Part shown: piece after piece, positions 1-7,542 of the stretch
How positions within the stretch are numbered: position 1 is the stretch's first letter
Layout of the letters: each line of letters starts with the position of its first letter
Assembly (NCBI GenBank): GCA_038200385.1
Contig: JBBPYA010000090.1
Span: 1-11,828 of the forward strand
Reading direction: 5' to 3'
DNA: 11,828 nt
Source: JBBPYA01 sp038200385
Lineage (GTDB): Bacteria; Actinomycetota; Actinomycetes; Mycobacteriales; Geodermatophilaceae
Made by a program: the position numbers and the translations under genes
Notes under the pieces: model-generated
What the model saw: the letters and a program-made list of their open reading frames with translations, nothing else
Told to the model about the DNA's origin: nothing
Databases searched by the model: none

Positions 1-51
1 GCCACGGCGAAACAGGGCGTCGAACGGTTCGCAGAGGTCCGCAGCGGTCAT
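1..51 (-). CDS. possible 5' end of an unrecognised divergent gene
   Basis: On the minus strand an ATG at position 51 opens a frame that reads MTAADLCEPFDALFRRG and runs off the left window edge. I do not recognise this N-terminus; it does not look like the usual SelD start. A TANNNT box (TACCGT, minus strand, 85 to 80) lies about 28 nt upstream and could serve as its promoter, but no Shine-Dalgarno precedes the ATG. Two copies of a repeated heptamer (28-34, 38-44) fall inside this frame, which could equally mean the stretch is regulatory DNA. With 17 codons visible, this is a weak call. Confidence 0.25.
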   Translation of the reverse strand, partial: MTAADLCEPFDALFRRG

Positions 52-94
52 CGTCGATTCACGCGTTTCCGCAGGTCATACGGTAAGTTCGCAG
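28..94 (+). repeat. four TYCGCAG heptamers ahead of selC
   Basis: The heptamer T(T/C)CGCAG occurs at 28-34, 38-44, 68-74 and 88-94, all on the plus strand. Start-to-start distances are 10, 30 and 20 bp, so all copies would lie on roughly the same helical face. Three of the four are followed by GGT at or within one base. Two copies flank the proposed selC -10 box at 79-84. The arrangement resembles direct-repeat protein-binding sites, but no protein is identified and function is inferred. Confidence 0.45.
79..84 (+). promoter_or_regulatory. -10 box for selC
   Basis: TACGGT fits the actinobacterial TANNNT -10 pattern and lies 12 nt before the mature tRNA 5' end, so transcription would begin about 6 nt ahead of the tRNA. 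No good -35 is visible at 17 bp; TTCACG at 58-63 is a weak candidate with a 15-bp spacer. The complementary strand reads TACCGT at 85-80, so a minus-strand -10 overlaps this one. Confidence 0.45.
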
Positions 95-96
95 GT

Positions 97-189
97 GGAG
101 GCGTCAGGGTTCCTGGTGGTCCTCGCGGTCTTCAAAACCGACGTGGCCGAGCATCTCGGTCAGGCGGGTTCGATTCCCGTCCGCCTCCG
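97..189 (+). tRNA. selC: tRNA-Sec (selC), anticodon TCA
   Basis: This is the selenocysteine tRNA that reads UGA. The acceptor strands are 97-103 and 182-188 (GGAGGCG with CGCCTCC). The D arm is 106-111 with 118-123. The anticodon loop CTTCAAA spans 130-136, with anticodon TCA at 132-134. A long variable arm pairs 145-151 with 155-161, and the T arm pairs 164-168 with 176-180 around a TTCGATT loop. The long variable arm and UCA anticodon are diagnostic. The eighth acceptor pair expected in bacterial tRNA-Sec would be T104 with C181, a mismatch, and the anticodon stem has a G125/A141 mismatch or an A141 bulge. The discriminator is G189 and the next bases are CCG, so CCA must be added after transcription. 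selA starts 46 nt downstream. Confidence 0.95.
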
Positions 190-222
190 CCGCACCACCT
201 CGGTGGAAGCTGTCCGGCTGAC

Positions 223-228
223 TACAGT
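223..228 (+). promoter_or_regulatory. -10 box for a leaderless selA(B) transcript
   Basis: TACAGT matches TANNNT and ends 6 nt before the GTG start of selA at 235, so transcription would begin at or next to the start codon. It lies in the 45-bp gap after selC, so selA may be transcribed separately as well as by read-through from the tRNA promoter. No convincing -35 was seen. Confidence 0.5.
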
Positions 229-234
229 TCGGGA

Positions 235-1533
235 GTGCCCGATCCGCGCCGCCAGGTCCCGCGCACGGACGTCCTGCTGGCCGAGCCGCTGATTGCCGCT
301 GCCGCCGAACGGCTGGGCCGGGACCGCGTCAAGCAGGCGATCGTGGCCGCGCAGGACCGGGTGCGGGCGGGGGAACTGCAGCCGGCCGAGGTCGCCGGGG
401 CGGCGCTCGCACAGCTGCCTGAGCAGCCGGTGTCCGGCCGGGAAGTGCTCAACGCGACCGGTGTCCTGCTGCACACGAACCTCGGTCGAGCGCCGCTGTC
501 CGATGCGGCCCGCGCGGCCCTGCTGCTCGCCGCCGGGACCACGGACGTCGAACTGGACCTTGCTACCGGTTCCCGCGGCCCGCGCGGTAGGGGCGCGATG
601 AGCGAACTGGCCCGGCACGTCCCCGCTGCCGGCGGCGTGCACGTTGTCAACAACGGTGCCGCGGCGCTGGTGCTCGCCGCCACGGCCCTGGCCGCCGGCC
701 GCGAGATCGTCATCTCCCGCGGCGAGATGGTCGAGATCGGCGACGGGTTCCGATTGCCCGACCTGCTCGTCAGCACCGGGGCCCGGTTGCGGGAGGTGGG
801 CACGACCAACCGGGTGACGGTGGCCGACTACGCCGACGCCGTCGGCCCGGACACCGGCTTCATCCTGAAGGTGCACCCGTCGAACTTCGTGGTCACCGGG
901 TTCACCGCGAGCGTGGACGTCGCCGAGCTGGCCACGCTGGGTGCCCCGGTCGTGGCCGACATCGGCTCCGGGCTGCTCGCCGCGCACCCGCTGCTGCCGG
1001 CCGAGCCGGACGCCGCGTCCGCGCTCAGAGCCGGGGCAGCCCTGGTCACCGCGAGCGGCGACAAGCTGCTCGGCGGCCCGCAGTGCGGCCTGCTCCTCGG
1101 CCGCGCCGATCTCGTCGTCCGACTGCGCCGGCATCCGCTGGCCCGAGCCTTGCGCGTGGACAAGCTCACCCTTGCCGCGCTCGAGGCGACGTTGGGCGGA
1201 GGACCGACCCCGACCGCGCTCGCGCTGTCGATCACCGTCGCCGAGCTACGCAGGCGGGTGGACCGCCTGGTCGAGGCTTTGGACGGCAACGGGATCGAGG
1301 CGTCCACTGTGGACACCGACGCCGCCGTCGGCGGGGGAGGGGCGCCCGGCGTCACCCTGCCCAGCGTCGCGGTAGGACTGCCGACGCCGTACGCCGAGGC
1401 GCTCCGGCTCGGTCGGCCCGCGGTGCTGGGCCGGCTCGAGCACGACCGGTGCCTCCTGGACCTGCGGGCGCTCGCGCCGGCGGACGACCAGCGGGTGTTG
1501 GCCGCGGTCCTGGCCGCCGCCGCGCGGGTCTGA
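235..1533 (+). CDS. selA: L-seryl-tRNA(Sec) selenium transferase SelA
   Basis: SelA is a PLP enzyme that replaces the serine hydroxyl on Ser-tRNA(Sec) with selenium from selenophosphate, giving Sec-tRNA(Sec). The 432-residue product has the N-terminal RxxPRTDxLL-type motif, the conserved NATGVLLHTNLGRAPLS block (about 77-91), VVNNGAAA, SRGEMVEIG, EVGTTNR and VHPSNF motifs. The PLP lysine is K277 in SGDKLLGGPQCG. It is slightly shorter than the E. coli enzyme (463 aa). The GTG start at 235 is supported by the N-terminal motif just after it and by the -10 box 6 nt upstream; GGGAG abuts the start too closely to act as a normal Shine-Dalgarno. It follows selC by 45 nt and is followed by selB after 4 nt, forming a Sec operon. 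Confidence 0.96.
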   Translation: MPDPRRQVPRTDVLLAEPLIAAAAERLGRDRVKQAIVAAQDRVRAGELQPAEVAGAALAQLPEQPVSGREVLNATGVLLHTNLGRAPLSDAARAALLLAAGTTDVELDLATGSRGPRGRGAMSELARHVPAAGGVHVVNNGAAALVLAATALAAGREIVISRGEMVEIGDGFRLPDLLVSTGARLREVGTTNRVTVADYADAVGPDTGFILKVHPSNFVVTGFTASVDVAELATLGAPVVADIGSGLLAAHPLLPAEPDAASALRAGAALVTASGDKLLGGPQCGLLLGRADLVVRLRRHPLARALRVDKLTLAALEATLGGGPTPTALALSITVAELRRRVDRLVEALDGNGIEASTVDTDAAVGGGGAPGVTLPSVAVGLPTPYAEALRLGRPAVLGRLEHDRCLLDLRALAPADDQRVLAAVLAAAARV

Positions 1534-1537
1534 CGGC

Positions 1538-3298
1538 GTGTACGTCGTCGCCACGGCCGGGCACGTCGATCACGGCAAGAGCACCCTGGTGCGGCTGTTG
1601 ACCGGCATGGAGCCGGACCGGTGGGCGGAGGAACGCCGGCGCGGCATGACGATCGACCTCGGATTCGCATGGACGACGCTGCCGACGGGGGAGACCGTCG
1701 CCTTCGTCGACGTGCCGGGACACGAGCGCTTCGTCGGGAACATGTTGGCCGGGGTGGGACCGGTGCCGGCGGTGATGTTCGTCGTAGCGGCCGACGAGGG
1801 GTGGAAGGCGCAGTCCGGGGAGCACCTCGACGCCGTCCACGCTCTCGGGGTCGAGCACGGGCTGCTCGTCGTCACCCGCTGCGACCTGGCCGACCCGGCG
1901 GCCGCCGAGACCGAGGCACTGGCACAGCTGGCCGCGACGACACTGGCAACGATCCCGGCGGTCCGGGTCAGCGGGCGCACCGGAGACGGGATCGACCTGC
2001 TGCGAACTGTCCTGCACGACATGGTTTCCGCGCTCCCACCGTCCACCGTGGATGGTCCGGTCCGGCTGTGGGTGGACCGCGCCTTCACGATCAGGGGTGC
2101 GGGCACCGTCGTGACCGGCACCCTGGCCGGCGGTCGGATCCGCTCCGGGGACGAGTTCGTGCACGGCCGGACCGGGCAGCGGATCGCGGTACGCGCGCTG
2201 CAGTCGCTGGGCTCGGCCGCCGACGAGGTCCGGGGGACCGCCCGCGTCGCGCTGAACCTCCGTGGCGTGGCCCTGGACGAGATCGGCCGCGGCGACACGC
2301 TGTTGACCCCGGGGCGCTGGCTGCGCACCGACCGGGTCGACGTACGGCTGCGTGGCGACGACGCGGCCGACCTGCCGACCGAGTTGGCGCTGCATCTGGG
2401 ATCTGCCGCCGTTCAGGCCCGCGTCCGTCCACTGGGGACGGACACCGCCCGGCTGGTCCTGGACCGTCCGCTGCCCCTACGCATCGGAGATGTGTGCGTC
2501 CTGCGGGATCCGGGCCGACGGCGGATCGCGGCCGGCGCCGTTGTCCTCGACGTACGCCCGGCACCCCTACGCCGACGTGGCGCGGCCGGGACCCGGGCGG
2601 GCGTACTCGCCACGATGGACGGGACGCCGGACGGGGCAGCGGAGGTACGCCGTCGCGGCATCGTGCGAACCTCCGACCTGCTCGCGATGGGTGCGACCGC
2701 CCCTGCACCGGACGTCGCGCCCGGCTGGTTGGTCGACCCCAAGCTGGCCGAGCGGCTGGGGAGCCGGATCGCCGAGACCGCGCGCCGGTACGCCGAGGAG
2801 CACCCGCTGGAGGCCGGCGTACCCGTCGACGTCGTCCGCCGCGAGCTGGGGCTGCCCGATCCCCGGCTGGTCACCGCGCTGGTGCGGGCGCCGCTGGCCG
2901 CCCGGGAGGGCCGGATCACCGCCGAGTCCCGTCAGCTCCCGGGGCCGGTCCAGGCCGCGGTGGACGCCGTACGCCGGGAACTGGCCGCCGACCCCTACGC
3001 CGCCCCCGACGCGAACCGGCTCTCCGAGCTGGGACTGACCGGCAGGGAACTCGCCGCGGCGGCCCGGACCGGGGCTCTGCTCAAGGTCGCCGACGGCGTC
3101 TTCCTGCTGCCCGGTGCCGACGCCGAGGCCGCAGCCCGGTTGGCGCGGCTCGCCCAGCCGTTCACGCTCAGCCAGGCCCGGCAGGAACTCGGAACCACCC
3201 GCCGGGTCGCGGTCCCGCTGCTGGAGCTGCTGGCCCGGCAGGGCCGCACCCGCCGGACCGCGGACGGGGGGCACGAGGTGGTTCCACCGGCGCGTTGA
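1538..3298 (+). CDS. selB: selenocysteine-specific elongation factor SelB
   Basis: SelB is an EF-Tu paralogue that carries Sec-tRNA(Sec) to the ribosome and binds the SECIS hairpin in selenoprotein mRNAs. The 586-residue protein opens with a P-loop, GHVDHGKS (8-15), then a switch region RRGMTIDLGF, G3 motif DVPGH (58-62) and a G4 region TRCD (113-116) where many GTPases have NKxD. EF-Tu-like beta-barrel domains follow. The region from about residue 345 is the winged-helix tail; its last module (QARQELGTTRRVAVPLLELL) is the SECIS-binding type. Length is near E. coli SelB (614 aa). The GTG start lies 4 nt after the selA stop with no Shine-Dalgarno, pointing to translational coupling. The stop is TGA. 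SelB marks the host as a genuine Sec decoder. Confidence 0.96.
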   Translation: MYVVATAGHVDHGKSTLVRLLTGMEPDRWAEERRRGMTIDLGFAWTTLPTGETVAFVDVPGHERFVGNMLAGVGPVPAVMFVVAADEGWKAQSGEHLDAVHALGVEHGLLVVTRCDLADPAAAETEALAQLAATTLATIPAVRVSGRTGDGIDLLRTVLHDMVSALPPSTVDGPVRLWVDRAFTIRGAGTVVTGTLAGGRIRSGDEFVHGRTGQRIAVRALQSLGSAADEVRGTARVALNLRGVALDEIGRGDTLLTPGRWLRTDRVDVRLRGDDAADLPTELALHLGSAAVQARVRPLGTDTARLVLDRPLPLRIGDVCVLRDPGRRRIAAGAVVLDVRPAPLRRRGAAGTRAGVLATMDGTPDGAAEVRRRGIVRTSDLLAMGATAPAPDVAPGWLVDPKLAERLGSRIAETARRYAEEHPLEAGVPVDVVRRELGLPDPRLVTALVRAPLAAREGRITAESRQLPGPVQAAVDAVRRELAADPYAAPDANRLSELGLTGRELAAAARTGALLKVADGVFLLPGADAEAAARLARLAQPFTLSQARQELGTTRRVAVPLLELLARQGRTRRTADGGHEVVPPAR

Positions 3299-3305
3299 CC
3301 GGAAC

Positions 3306-3327
3306 TGTCGGTGACCGCGGTTAGCGT
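3306..3327 (+). promoter_or_regulatory. RecA-NDp-type (PafBC) damage promoter for sbcDC
   Basis: TGTCGGTG at 3306-3313, exactly 8 nt, then TAGCGT at 3322-3327 matches the mycobacterial RecA-NDp consensus tTGTCRgtg-N8-TAnnnT in every position except the leading weak T, which is C here. In mycobacteria this motif is bound by the activator PafBC, which turns on LexA-independent DNA-damage genes. The -10 element ends 7 nt before the sbcD ATG at 3335, so the mRNA would be leaderless. None of the other proposed promoters in this window carries the upstream TGTCRGTG part in register. The match is seen in the sequence; the regulation is inferred. Confidence 0.7.
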
Positions 3328-3334
3328 GCCAGGC

Positions 3335-4519
3335 ATGCGGATCCTGCACACCTCCGATTGGCACCTCGGTCGCGCGTTCCACGGGTGCGACCTCGGCGCC
3401 GAGCAGGAAAGTGTGCTGGGCCACCTCGCCGATCTGGTGCGCGAGCACCGAGTGGACGTGGTCGCGGTAAGCGGCGACGTGTACGACCGCGCCCTGCCCA
3501 ACGCCGACACCGTGCGTCGCTTCGACCGGGTGCTGGGGCGGATCCGGGCGGCCGGTGCGCAACTCGTGTTGATCTCTGGCAACCACGACTCCGCGGCCCG
3601 GCTCGGCGTGCTGGCCGGGTTCGCCCGGGCCGGCGGCTTGCACCTGCACACCGACGTCGACACCTGCGCCGAGCCGACGGTACTGGCTGACGAGCACGGC
3701 GCGGTAGCGTTCTACGGGCTGCCCTACCTCGAGCCGGACACCGCGCGGGCACCGCTCGGCGCACCAGCGGGCTGCGGACACGCCGGAGTTCTGGGTGCAG
3801 CCATGGACCGGGTCCGGCACGACCTCGCCGGACGACCGGCCGGGACGCGGTCGGTCGTGCTCGCCCACGCGTTCGTGCTGCCGGCGGGCCGGTCCGAGGA
3901 CCAGCTCGACACCTCGGCCAGCGAGCGGTCGCTGGCCGTCGGCGGGGTGCAGACCGCTGACACGGCGTTGTTCGACGGCGTGGACTACGTCGCGCTGGGC
4001 CACCTGCACGGCTGCCAGCAGCCCGACCCGGGCCGCCCCGGCGTGCGCTACCCGGGCAGCCCGCTCGCCTACTCCTTCTCCGAGATCCACCAACGGAAGT
4101 CCGTCCTGCTGGTGGACCTCGACGCGGCCGGTCTGGCCGGCGTCCGCAGACTGGAACTTCCTGTCCCGCGGCCGCTGGCCGTGCTGACCGGCGAGCTCGA
4201 GGACCTGCTCAGCGATCCGGCGTACGCCGACCGCGCGCAGCACTACCTGCAGGTCGTGCTCACCGACCGGGCGCGACCGGCCGACCCGCTGCGCCGGCTG
4301 CAGGAGCGCTTCCCGCACGCCGTCGCCATGGAGTGGCAGCCGACTGGAGGCCGTCCGGTGGACCGGCTGGAGCCGACCCTTCGCCGCCGGGACCGCGACG
4401 ACCTGAGCACCGCCGCGGATTTCGTGGAGTGGGTGCGCAACACTGGACCCACCCGGTCCGAGCGGGATCTGCTGTGCGCGGCGTTCACCGCGGGCCGATG
4501 TCGGGAGCTGGCCGGATGA
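3335..4519 (+). CDS. sbcD: SbcD, Mre11-type nuclease subunit
   Basis: SbcD is the metallophosphoesterase subunit of the SbcCD complex, which cuts DNA hairpins and protein-blocked ends. From the ATG at 3335 the protein has 394 residues. It carries the full Mre11 metal-binding set: DWH (D8, H10), SGDVYD (D48), SGNHD (N83, H84), the histidine in LAHAF (H178) and GHLHG (H223, H225). An upstream in-frame GTG at 3311 is unlikely, because it lies inside the proposed promoter motif, and MRILHTSDWHLGR is the usual family N-terminus. It overlaps sbcC by ATGA. The damage-type promoter directly upstream fits a repair role. All key metal ligands are present, so the enzyme should be active. Confidence 0.95.
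   Translation: MRILHTSDWHLGRAFHGCDLGAEQESVLGHLADLVREHRVDVVAVSGDVYDRALPNADTVRRFDRVLGRIRAAGAQLVLISGNHDSAARLGVLAGFARAGGLHLHTDVDTCAEPTVLADEHGAVAFYGLPYLEPDTARAPLGAPAGCGHAGVLGAAMDRVRHDLAGRPAGTRSVVLAHAFVLPAGRSEDQLDTSASERSLAVGGVQTADTALFDGVDYVALGHLHGCQQPDPGRPGVRYPGSPLAYSFSEIHQRKSVLLVDLDAAGLAGVRRLELPVPRPLAVLTGELEDLLSDPAYADRAQHYLQVVLTDRARPADPLRRLQERFPHAVAMEWQPTGGRPVDRLEPTLRRRDRDDLSTAADFVEWVRNTGPTRSERDLLCAAFTAGRCRELAG
4503..4507 (+). promoter_or_regulatory. Shine-Dalgarno of sbcC
   Basis: GGGAG sits 8 nt before the ATG at 4516 inside the end of sbcD. It fixes the sbcC start against longer upstream in-frame options and indicates re-initiation within the overlapping pair. Confidence 0.6.
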
Positions 4520-7500
4520 GGCTGCACCGGCTGGAGGTGAGTGCCCTCGGCCCGTTCGCCTCGACGCAGACCGTCGACCTGGACCGGCTGGGTGCCGACG
4601 GTCTGTTCCTTCTGCACGGTGAGACCGGCGCCGGCAAGACGTCGGTCCTGGACGCGATCGCCTACGCCCTGTTCAACGTCGTCCCCGGCGTGCGGCAGCG
4701 GGCCGGGAGGTTGCGCTGCGACCAGGCCCCCGCGGACCTCGCGACGAGCGTCCGGCTGGAGCTGACGCTGGCCGGTCGGCGGGTCCGGATCCTGCGGACG
4801 GCGGAGTGGCAGCGACCCAAGGTCCGCGGGGACGGTACGACGAAGCAACCGGCCACCGCGCTGCTGGAGGAGTGGCGCGACCAGGAGTGGGTCGGCCTGT
4901 CCATCCGGATCGACGAGATCTCGCACCAGTTGCTGGACTGGATCGGGATGAGCGCCGAGCAGTTCTTCCAGGTGGTGCTGCTCCCGCAGGGGGAGTTCGC
5001 GCGGTTCCTGATGGCCGAGTCCAAGGACCGCGAGCAGCTGCTGGAGAAGCTGTTCGGGACCCAGCGCTTCGCCGACGTCCAGGACTGGCTGGCCGGCCGC
5101 CGCGCCGAGTGCAACGTCAGGGTCGAGGCGATCGAATCCGTCCAACGCCGGCATCTCGCACGGATGTGTCAGGAGGTGGCCCTTCCGGACGGCACCGAGC
5201 CCGACCTCGCCCAGGCCGACGCGACCTGGCGCGCGGACCAGGTGGGCGTCACCGAGCAGGTCGCGGCGGCGGCGCAGGACGTGATCGGGCCGGCCGCCGC
5301 CGAGCTGCTGGCCGCTCGAGCCGAGTCCGAGCGGATGGCCGGGCAGCGTCGGCTCCAGCTGCTCCGGATCGAGGCCGAGCAGGAGGCGCGGACGCTGGCC
5401 GCGGCCGCTGCGTTGGTGCAGTCCCGCCGCGCCGAACTGGCCGCGGCGCGACGGGCCGCCCCGGTCGAGCCGTTGCTCGCTGTCCTGGCCGCGGCCGAGT
5501 GCGAGCGCGACCGGATGTCGGAGGAGCTGGCCCGGACACTGGCACCGGTGGCCGCCCTGCTGGCGCGCCCGGGGGATCTCCCGGTGCGCGCCGACGGCCG
5601 GAAGCCGGCGCCGGACCTCACCGCCGCCGCCGAGCTGACCTGCTGGGAGCGGGAGTTGCGGGCCGAGTGCACCCGGCTCGCTGAGCTGGAACCGCTGGCG
5701 GCCGAGTACGCCGACCGGCGCAGCCAGGCCGGCCAGGCCGAGCGGGAGCTCGCCACGCTGACCGAACACCGCGGCCAGGCCAGGATGCGGGTGGCGCAAC
5801 TCGACGAGGATCTCGCGGGTGCCGGGCAGCAGGAACGGGACGCCGCCGCGGCGCAGGCACAGCTGCCCGGCCAGCGGGCCGCTCACGCCGCGCTGAGCAC
5901 AGCGCTGCAGGCGGCACGTTCGGCGGCCGGGGCCCAGGTCGCTGTGGACGCGGCCGCCGCCGGGTACCGGGACGCCGTGGACGCACACCAGGAGGCCACC
6001 GACGACGTGCAGCGGCTGCGGGCCGAGCGGCTTGCGGGGATAGCCGCCGAGATCGCGGCCGGCCTTCGATCGGGCGAGGCGTGCCCGGTCTGCGGCAGCT
6101 GCGCCCACCCAACCCCTGCGCAGCCGACGCACCCGCCGGTCGGTGCAGTCGACGAGCGGCGCGCCACGGACCGGCAGGAGCGCGCCGCGGCGTCGCGAGC
6201 GGCGTCGCAGGAACTGTGGCAGCGGGCCTGCTCCGATCACGCCGGGCACCTTGCCCGCTGCGACGGTCGGGCCGAATCCGAGCTCGCCCCGCTCGTGACC
6301 GCCAAGGAGCACGAGCTGGCCGACGTCGAGCTGATCGCGGCCGGCGGCCCCGCCGCTGCCGAACGGCTGGCCGCGCTGCGGGACGAGCGCGAGCGGTTGC
6401 GATCGCTGCTGGCGGACAGCGCCGGTGACGCCGAGCTGTGGACCGAGCGGGCCGAACAGGCCCGGCGCCAGGCCGCGGCACTGCTCGGCCGGCTGGACGC
6501 CGCCCGCGGATCCGCATCCAGCCTCGCCGAGCGACGAGCCGAGGTCGGCGCGGCGGCCGAACTCCTCGGGCAGTTGTTGGAAGCGCTCCGCTCGGACCGG
6601 GCGGCCCGCGCCGCGGTCGACGCGGCCACCGGTCGGGCGCAACAGCAGGCCGGCGCAGCGGGCTTCGGCGACATCACGGCGGCCCGGGCCGCGCAACGCT
6701 CCCCGTCCGTGCTCGAGGAGTGGGAACGCGAGATCGCCGGGTTCGAACGCCGGGAGGCGGTGCTCGCCCGGCTGCTGGCCGAGCCCGGCTTGAGCGAGCC
6801 CGACGTGATCGCCTCCGCCGCGCAGCCGCCGCTGGATCTTGCCGCCGGCGACCCCGCGTTGCACGCCGCCGAGGACGCCCACACCGCCGCGGTGGGGGCC
6901 GCGACGGCCGCGCGACGTCGGGCGGCCGAGGTGGCCCGGCTGGCCGGCCGGCTCGCCGCGGCCGAGGCCGAGGCCGAACCGGTCCGGCGGGAGCATGCCG
7001 AGGTCCGCGCACTGGCCGATCTGGTGGCCGGGCTCGGGCAGAACGAGCGGCGTACGACATTGCGGGCGTACGTGCTCGCCGCCCGGCTCGCCGACGTCGC
7101 GCAGGCGGCCAGCGTCCGGCTGCGCCAGATGTCCAGCGGTCGGTACACGTTCGAGCACTCCGGCACCGCCGACTCGGCGCGGGTCCGGGCGGGGCTCGGC
7201 CTCGTCGTCGTGGACGACTTCTCCGGCCTGACCCGGTCCACCAAGACGCTGTCCGGCGGCGAGACGTTCCTGGCTTCCCTGGCCCTGGCCCTCGGGTTGG
7301 CCGACGTCGTCACCGCCGAGTCCGGGGGGACGCGGCTGGAGACGCTGTTCATCGACGAGGGATTCGGGAGCCTGGACGCCGAGGCGCTGGACCAGGTCAT
7401 GAGCACACTGGACGAGTTGCGCGCCGGGGGACGGGTCATCGGTGTGGTCAGCCACGTCGAGGAGATGCGCAGCCGGATCCCGAGCCGGCTGCACGTCCGC

Positions 7501-7542
7501 AAGCGGCGCGACGGGTCGGTGCTCGAGCAGGTGTCGGCGTGA
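4516..7542 (+). CDS. sbcC: SbcC, Rad50-type ATPase of the SbcCD nuclease
   Basis: SbcC is the SMC-like ATPase partner of SbcD; ATP binding gates the nuclease and the long coiled coils tether DNA ends. The 1008-residue protein has an N-terminal Walker A GETGAGKT (35-42), Q-loop LLPQGEF (Q158), then long Ala/Glu/Arg-rich coiled coil. The zinc hook CPVC lies at 523-526, almost exactly at the centre as expected. A second coiled coil leads to signature LSGGE (912-916), Walker B with LFIDEGFGSLD (944-954) and the switch histidine in VVSHVEEM. The ATG overlaps the sbcD stop (ATGA) with a good GGGAG, so this start is preferred over an in-frame extension back to 4333 that would lie within sbcD. Length is close to E. 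coli SbcC (1048 aa). Confidence 0.95.
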   Translation: MRLHRLEVSALGPFASTQTVDLDRLGADGLFLLHGETGAGKTSVLDAIAYALFNVVPGVRQRAGRLRCDQAPADLATSVRLELTLAGRRVRILRTAEWQRPKVRGDGTTKQPATALLEEWRDQEWVGLSIRIDEISHQLLDWIGMSAEQFFQVVLLPQGEFARFLMAESKDREQLLEKLFGTQRFADVQDWLAGRRAECNVRVEAIESVQRRHLARMCQEVALPDGTEPDLAQADATWRADQVGVTEQVAAAAQDVIGPAAAELLAARAESERMAGQRRLQLLRIEAEQEARTLAAAAALVQSRRAELAAARRAAPVEPLLAVLAAAECERDRMSEELARTLAPVAALLARPGDLPVRADGRKPAPDLTAAAELTCWERELRAECTRLAELEPLAAEYADRRSQAGQAERELATLTEHRGQARMRVAQLDEDLAGAGQQERDAAAAQAQLPGQRAAHAALSTALQAARSAAGAQVAVDAAAAGYRDAVDAHQEATDDVQRLRAERLAGIAAEIAAGLRSGEACPVCGSCAHPTPAQPTHPPVGAVDERRATDRQERAAASRAASQELWQRACSDHAGHLARCDGRAESELAPLVTAKEHELADVELIAAGGPAAAERLAALRDERERLRSLLADSAGDAELWTERAEQARRQAAALLGRLDAARGSASSLAERRAEVGAAAELLGQLLEALRSDRAARAAVDAATGRAQQQAGAAGFGDITAARAAQRSPSVLEEWEREIAGFERREAVLARLLAEPGLSEPDVIASAAQPPLDLAAGDPALHAAEDAHTAAVGAATAARRRAAEVARLAGRLAAAEAEAEPVRREHAEVRALADLVAGLGQNERRTTLRAYVLAARLADVAQAASVRLRQMSSGRYTFEHSGTADSARVRAGLGLVVVDDFSGLTRSTKTLSGGETFLASLALALGLADVVTAESGGTRLETLFIDEGFGSLDAEALDQVMSTLDELRAGGRVIGVVSHVEEMRSRIPSRLHVRKRRDGSVLEQVSA

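Noticed and set aside
190..192. tRNA-Sec lacking an encoded CCA (CCG instead)
   Set aside because: Many actinobacterial tRNA genes do not encode CCA; it is added enzymatically.
195..206. Small CCAC-CTCG-GTGG hairpin after selC
   Set aside because: Only 4 bp and no T-tract; too weak to call a terminator.
160..1134. 324-residue minus-strand frame across the tRNA-Sec 3' end and selA
   Set aside because: Overlaps a tRNA and a conserved enzyme gene; no family features.
1302..1314. Palindrome GTCCACTGTGGAC in selA, with a similar site at 2041-2053 in selB
   Set aside because: Both sit in frame over Ser-Thr-Val-Asp codons inside conserved genes, so codon choice explains them adequately.
3301..3322. 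GGAAC...GTT as an ECF sigma promoter, or GAAC as a LexA half-site, before sbcD
   Set aside because: The GGAAC-GTT spacer is only 14 nt, and the LexA right half-site matches poorly; the RecA-NDp match is far better.
3311..3334. Upstream GTG start for sbcD
   Set aside because: It lies within the RecA-NDp-like promoter, and the family N-terminus begins at the ATG at 3335.
2567..4318. 583-residue minus-strand frame across selB and sbcD
   Set aside because: Antisense to two clear genes, no recognisable domain, composition of a high-G+C shadow.
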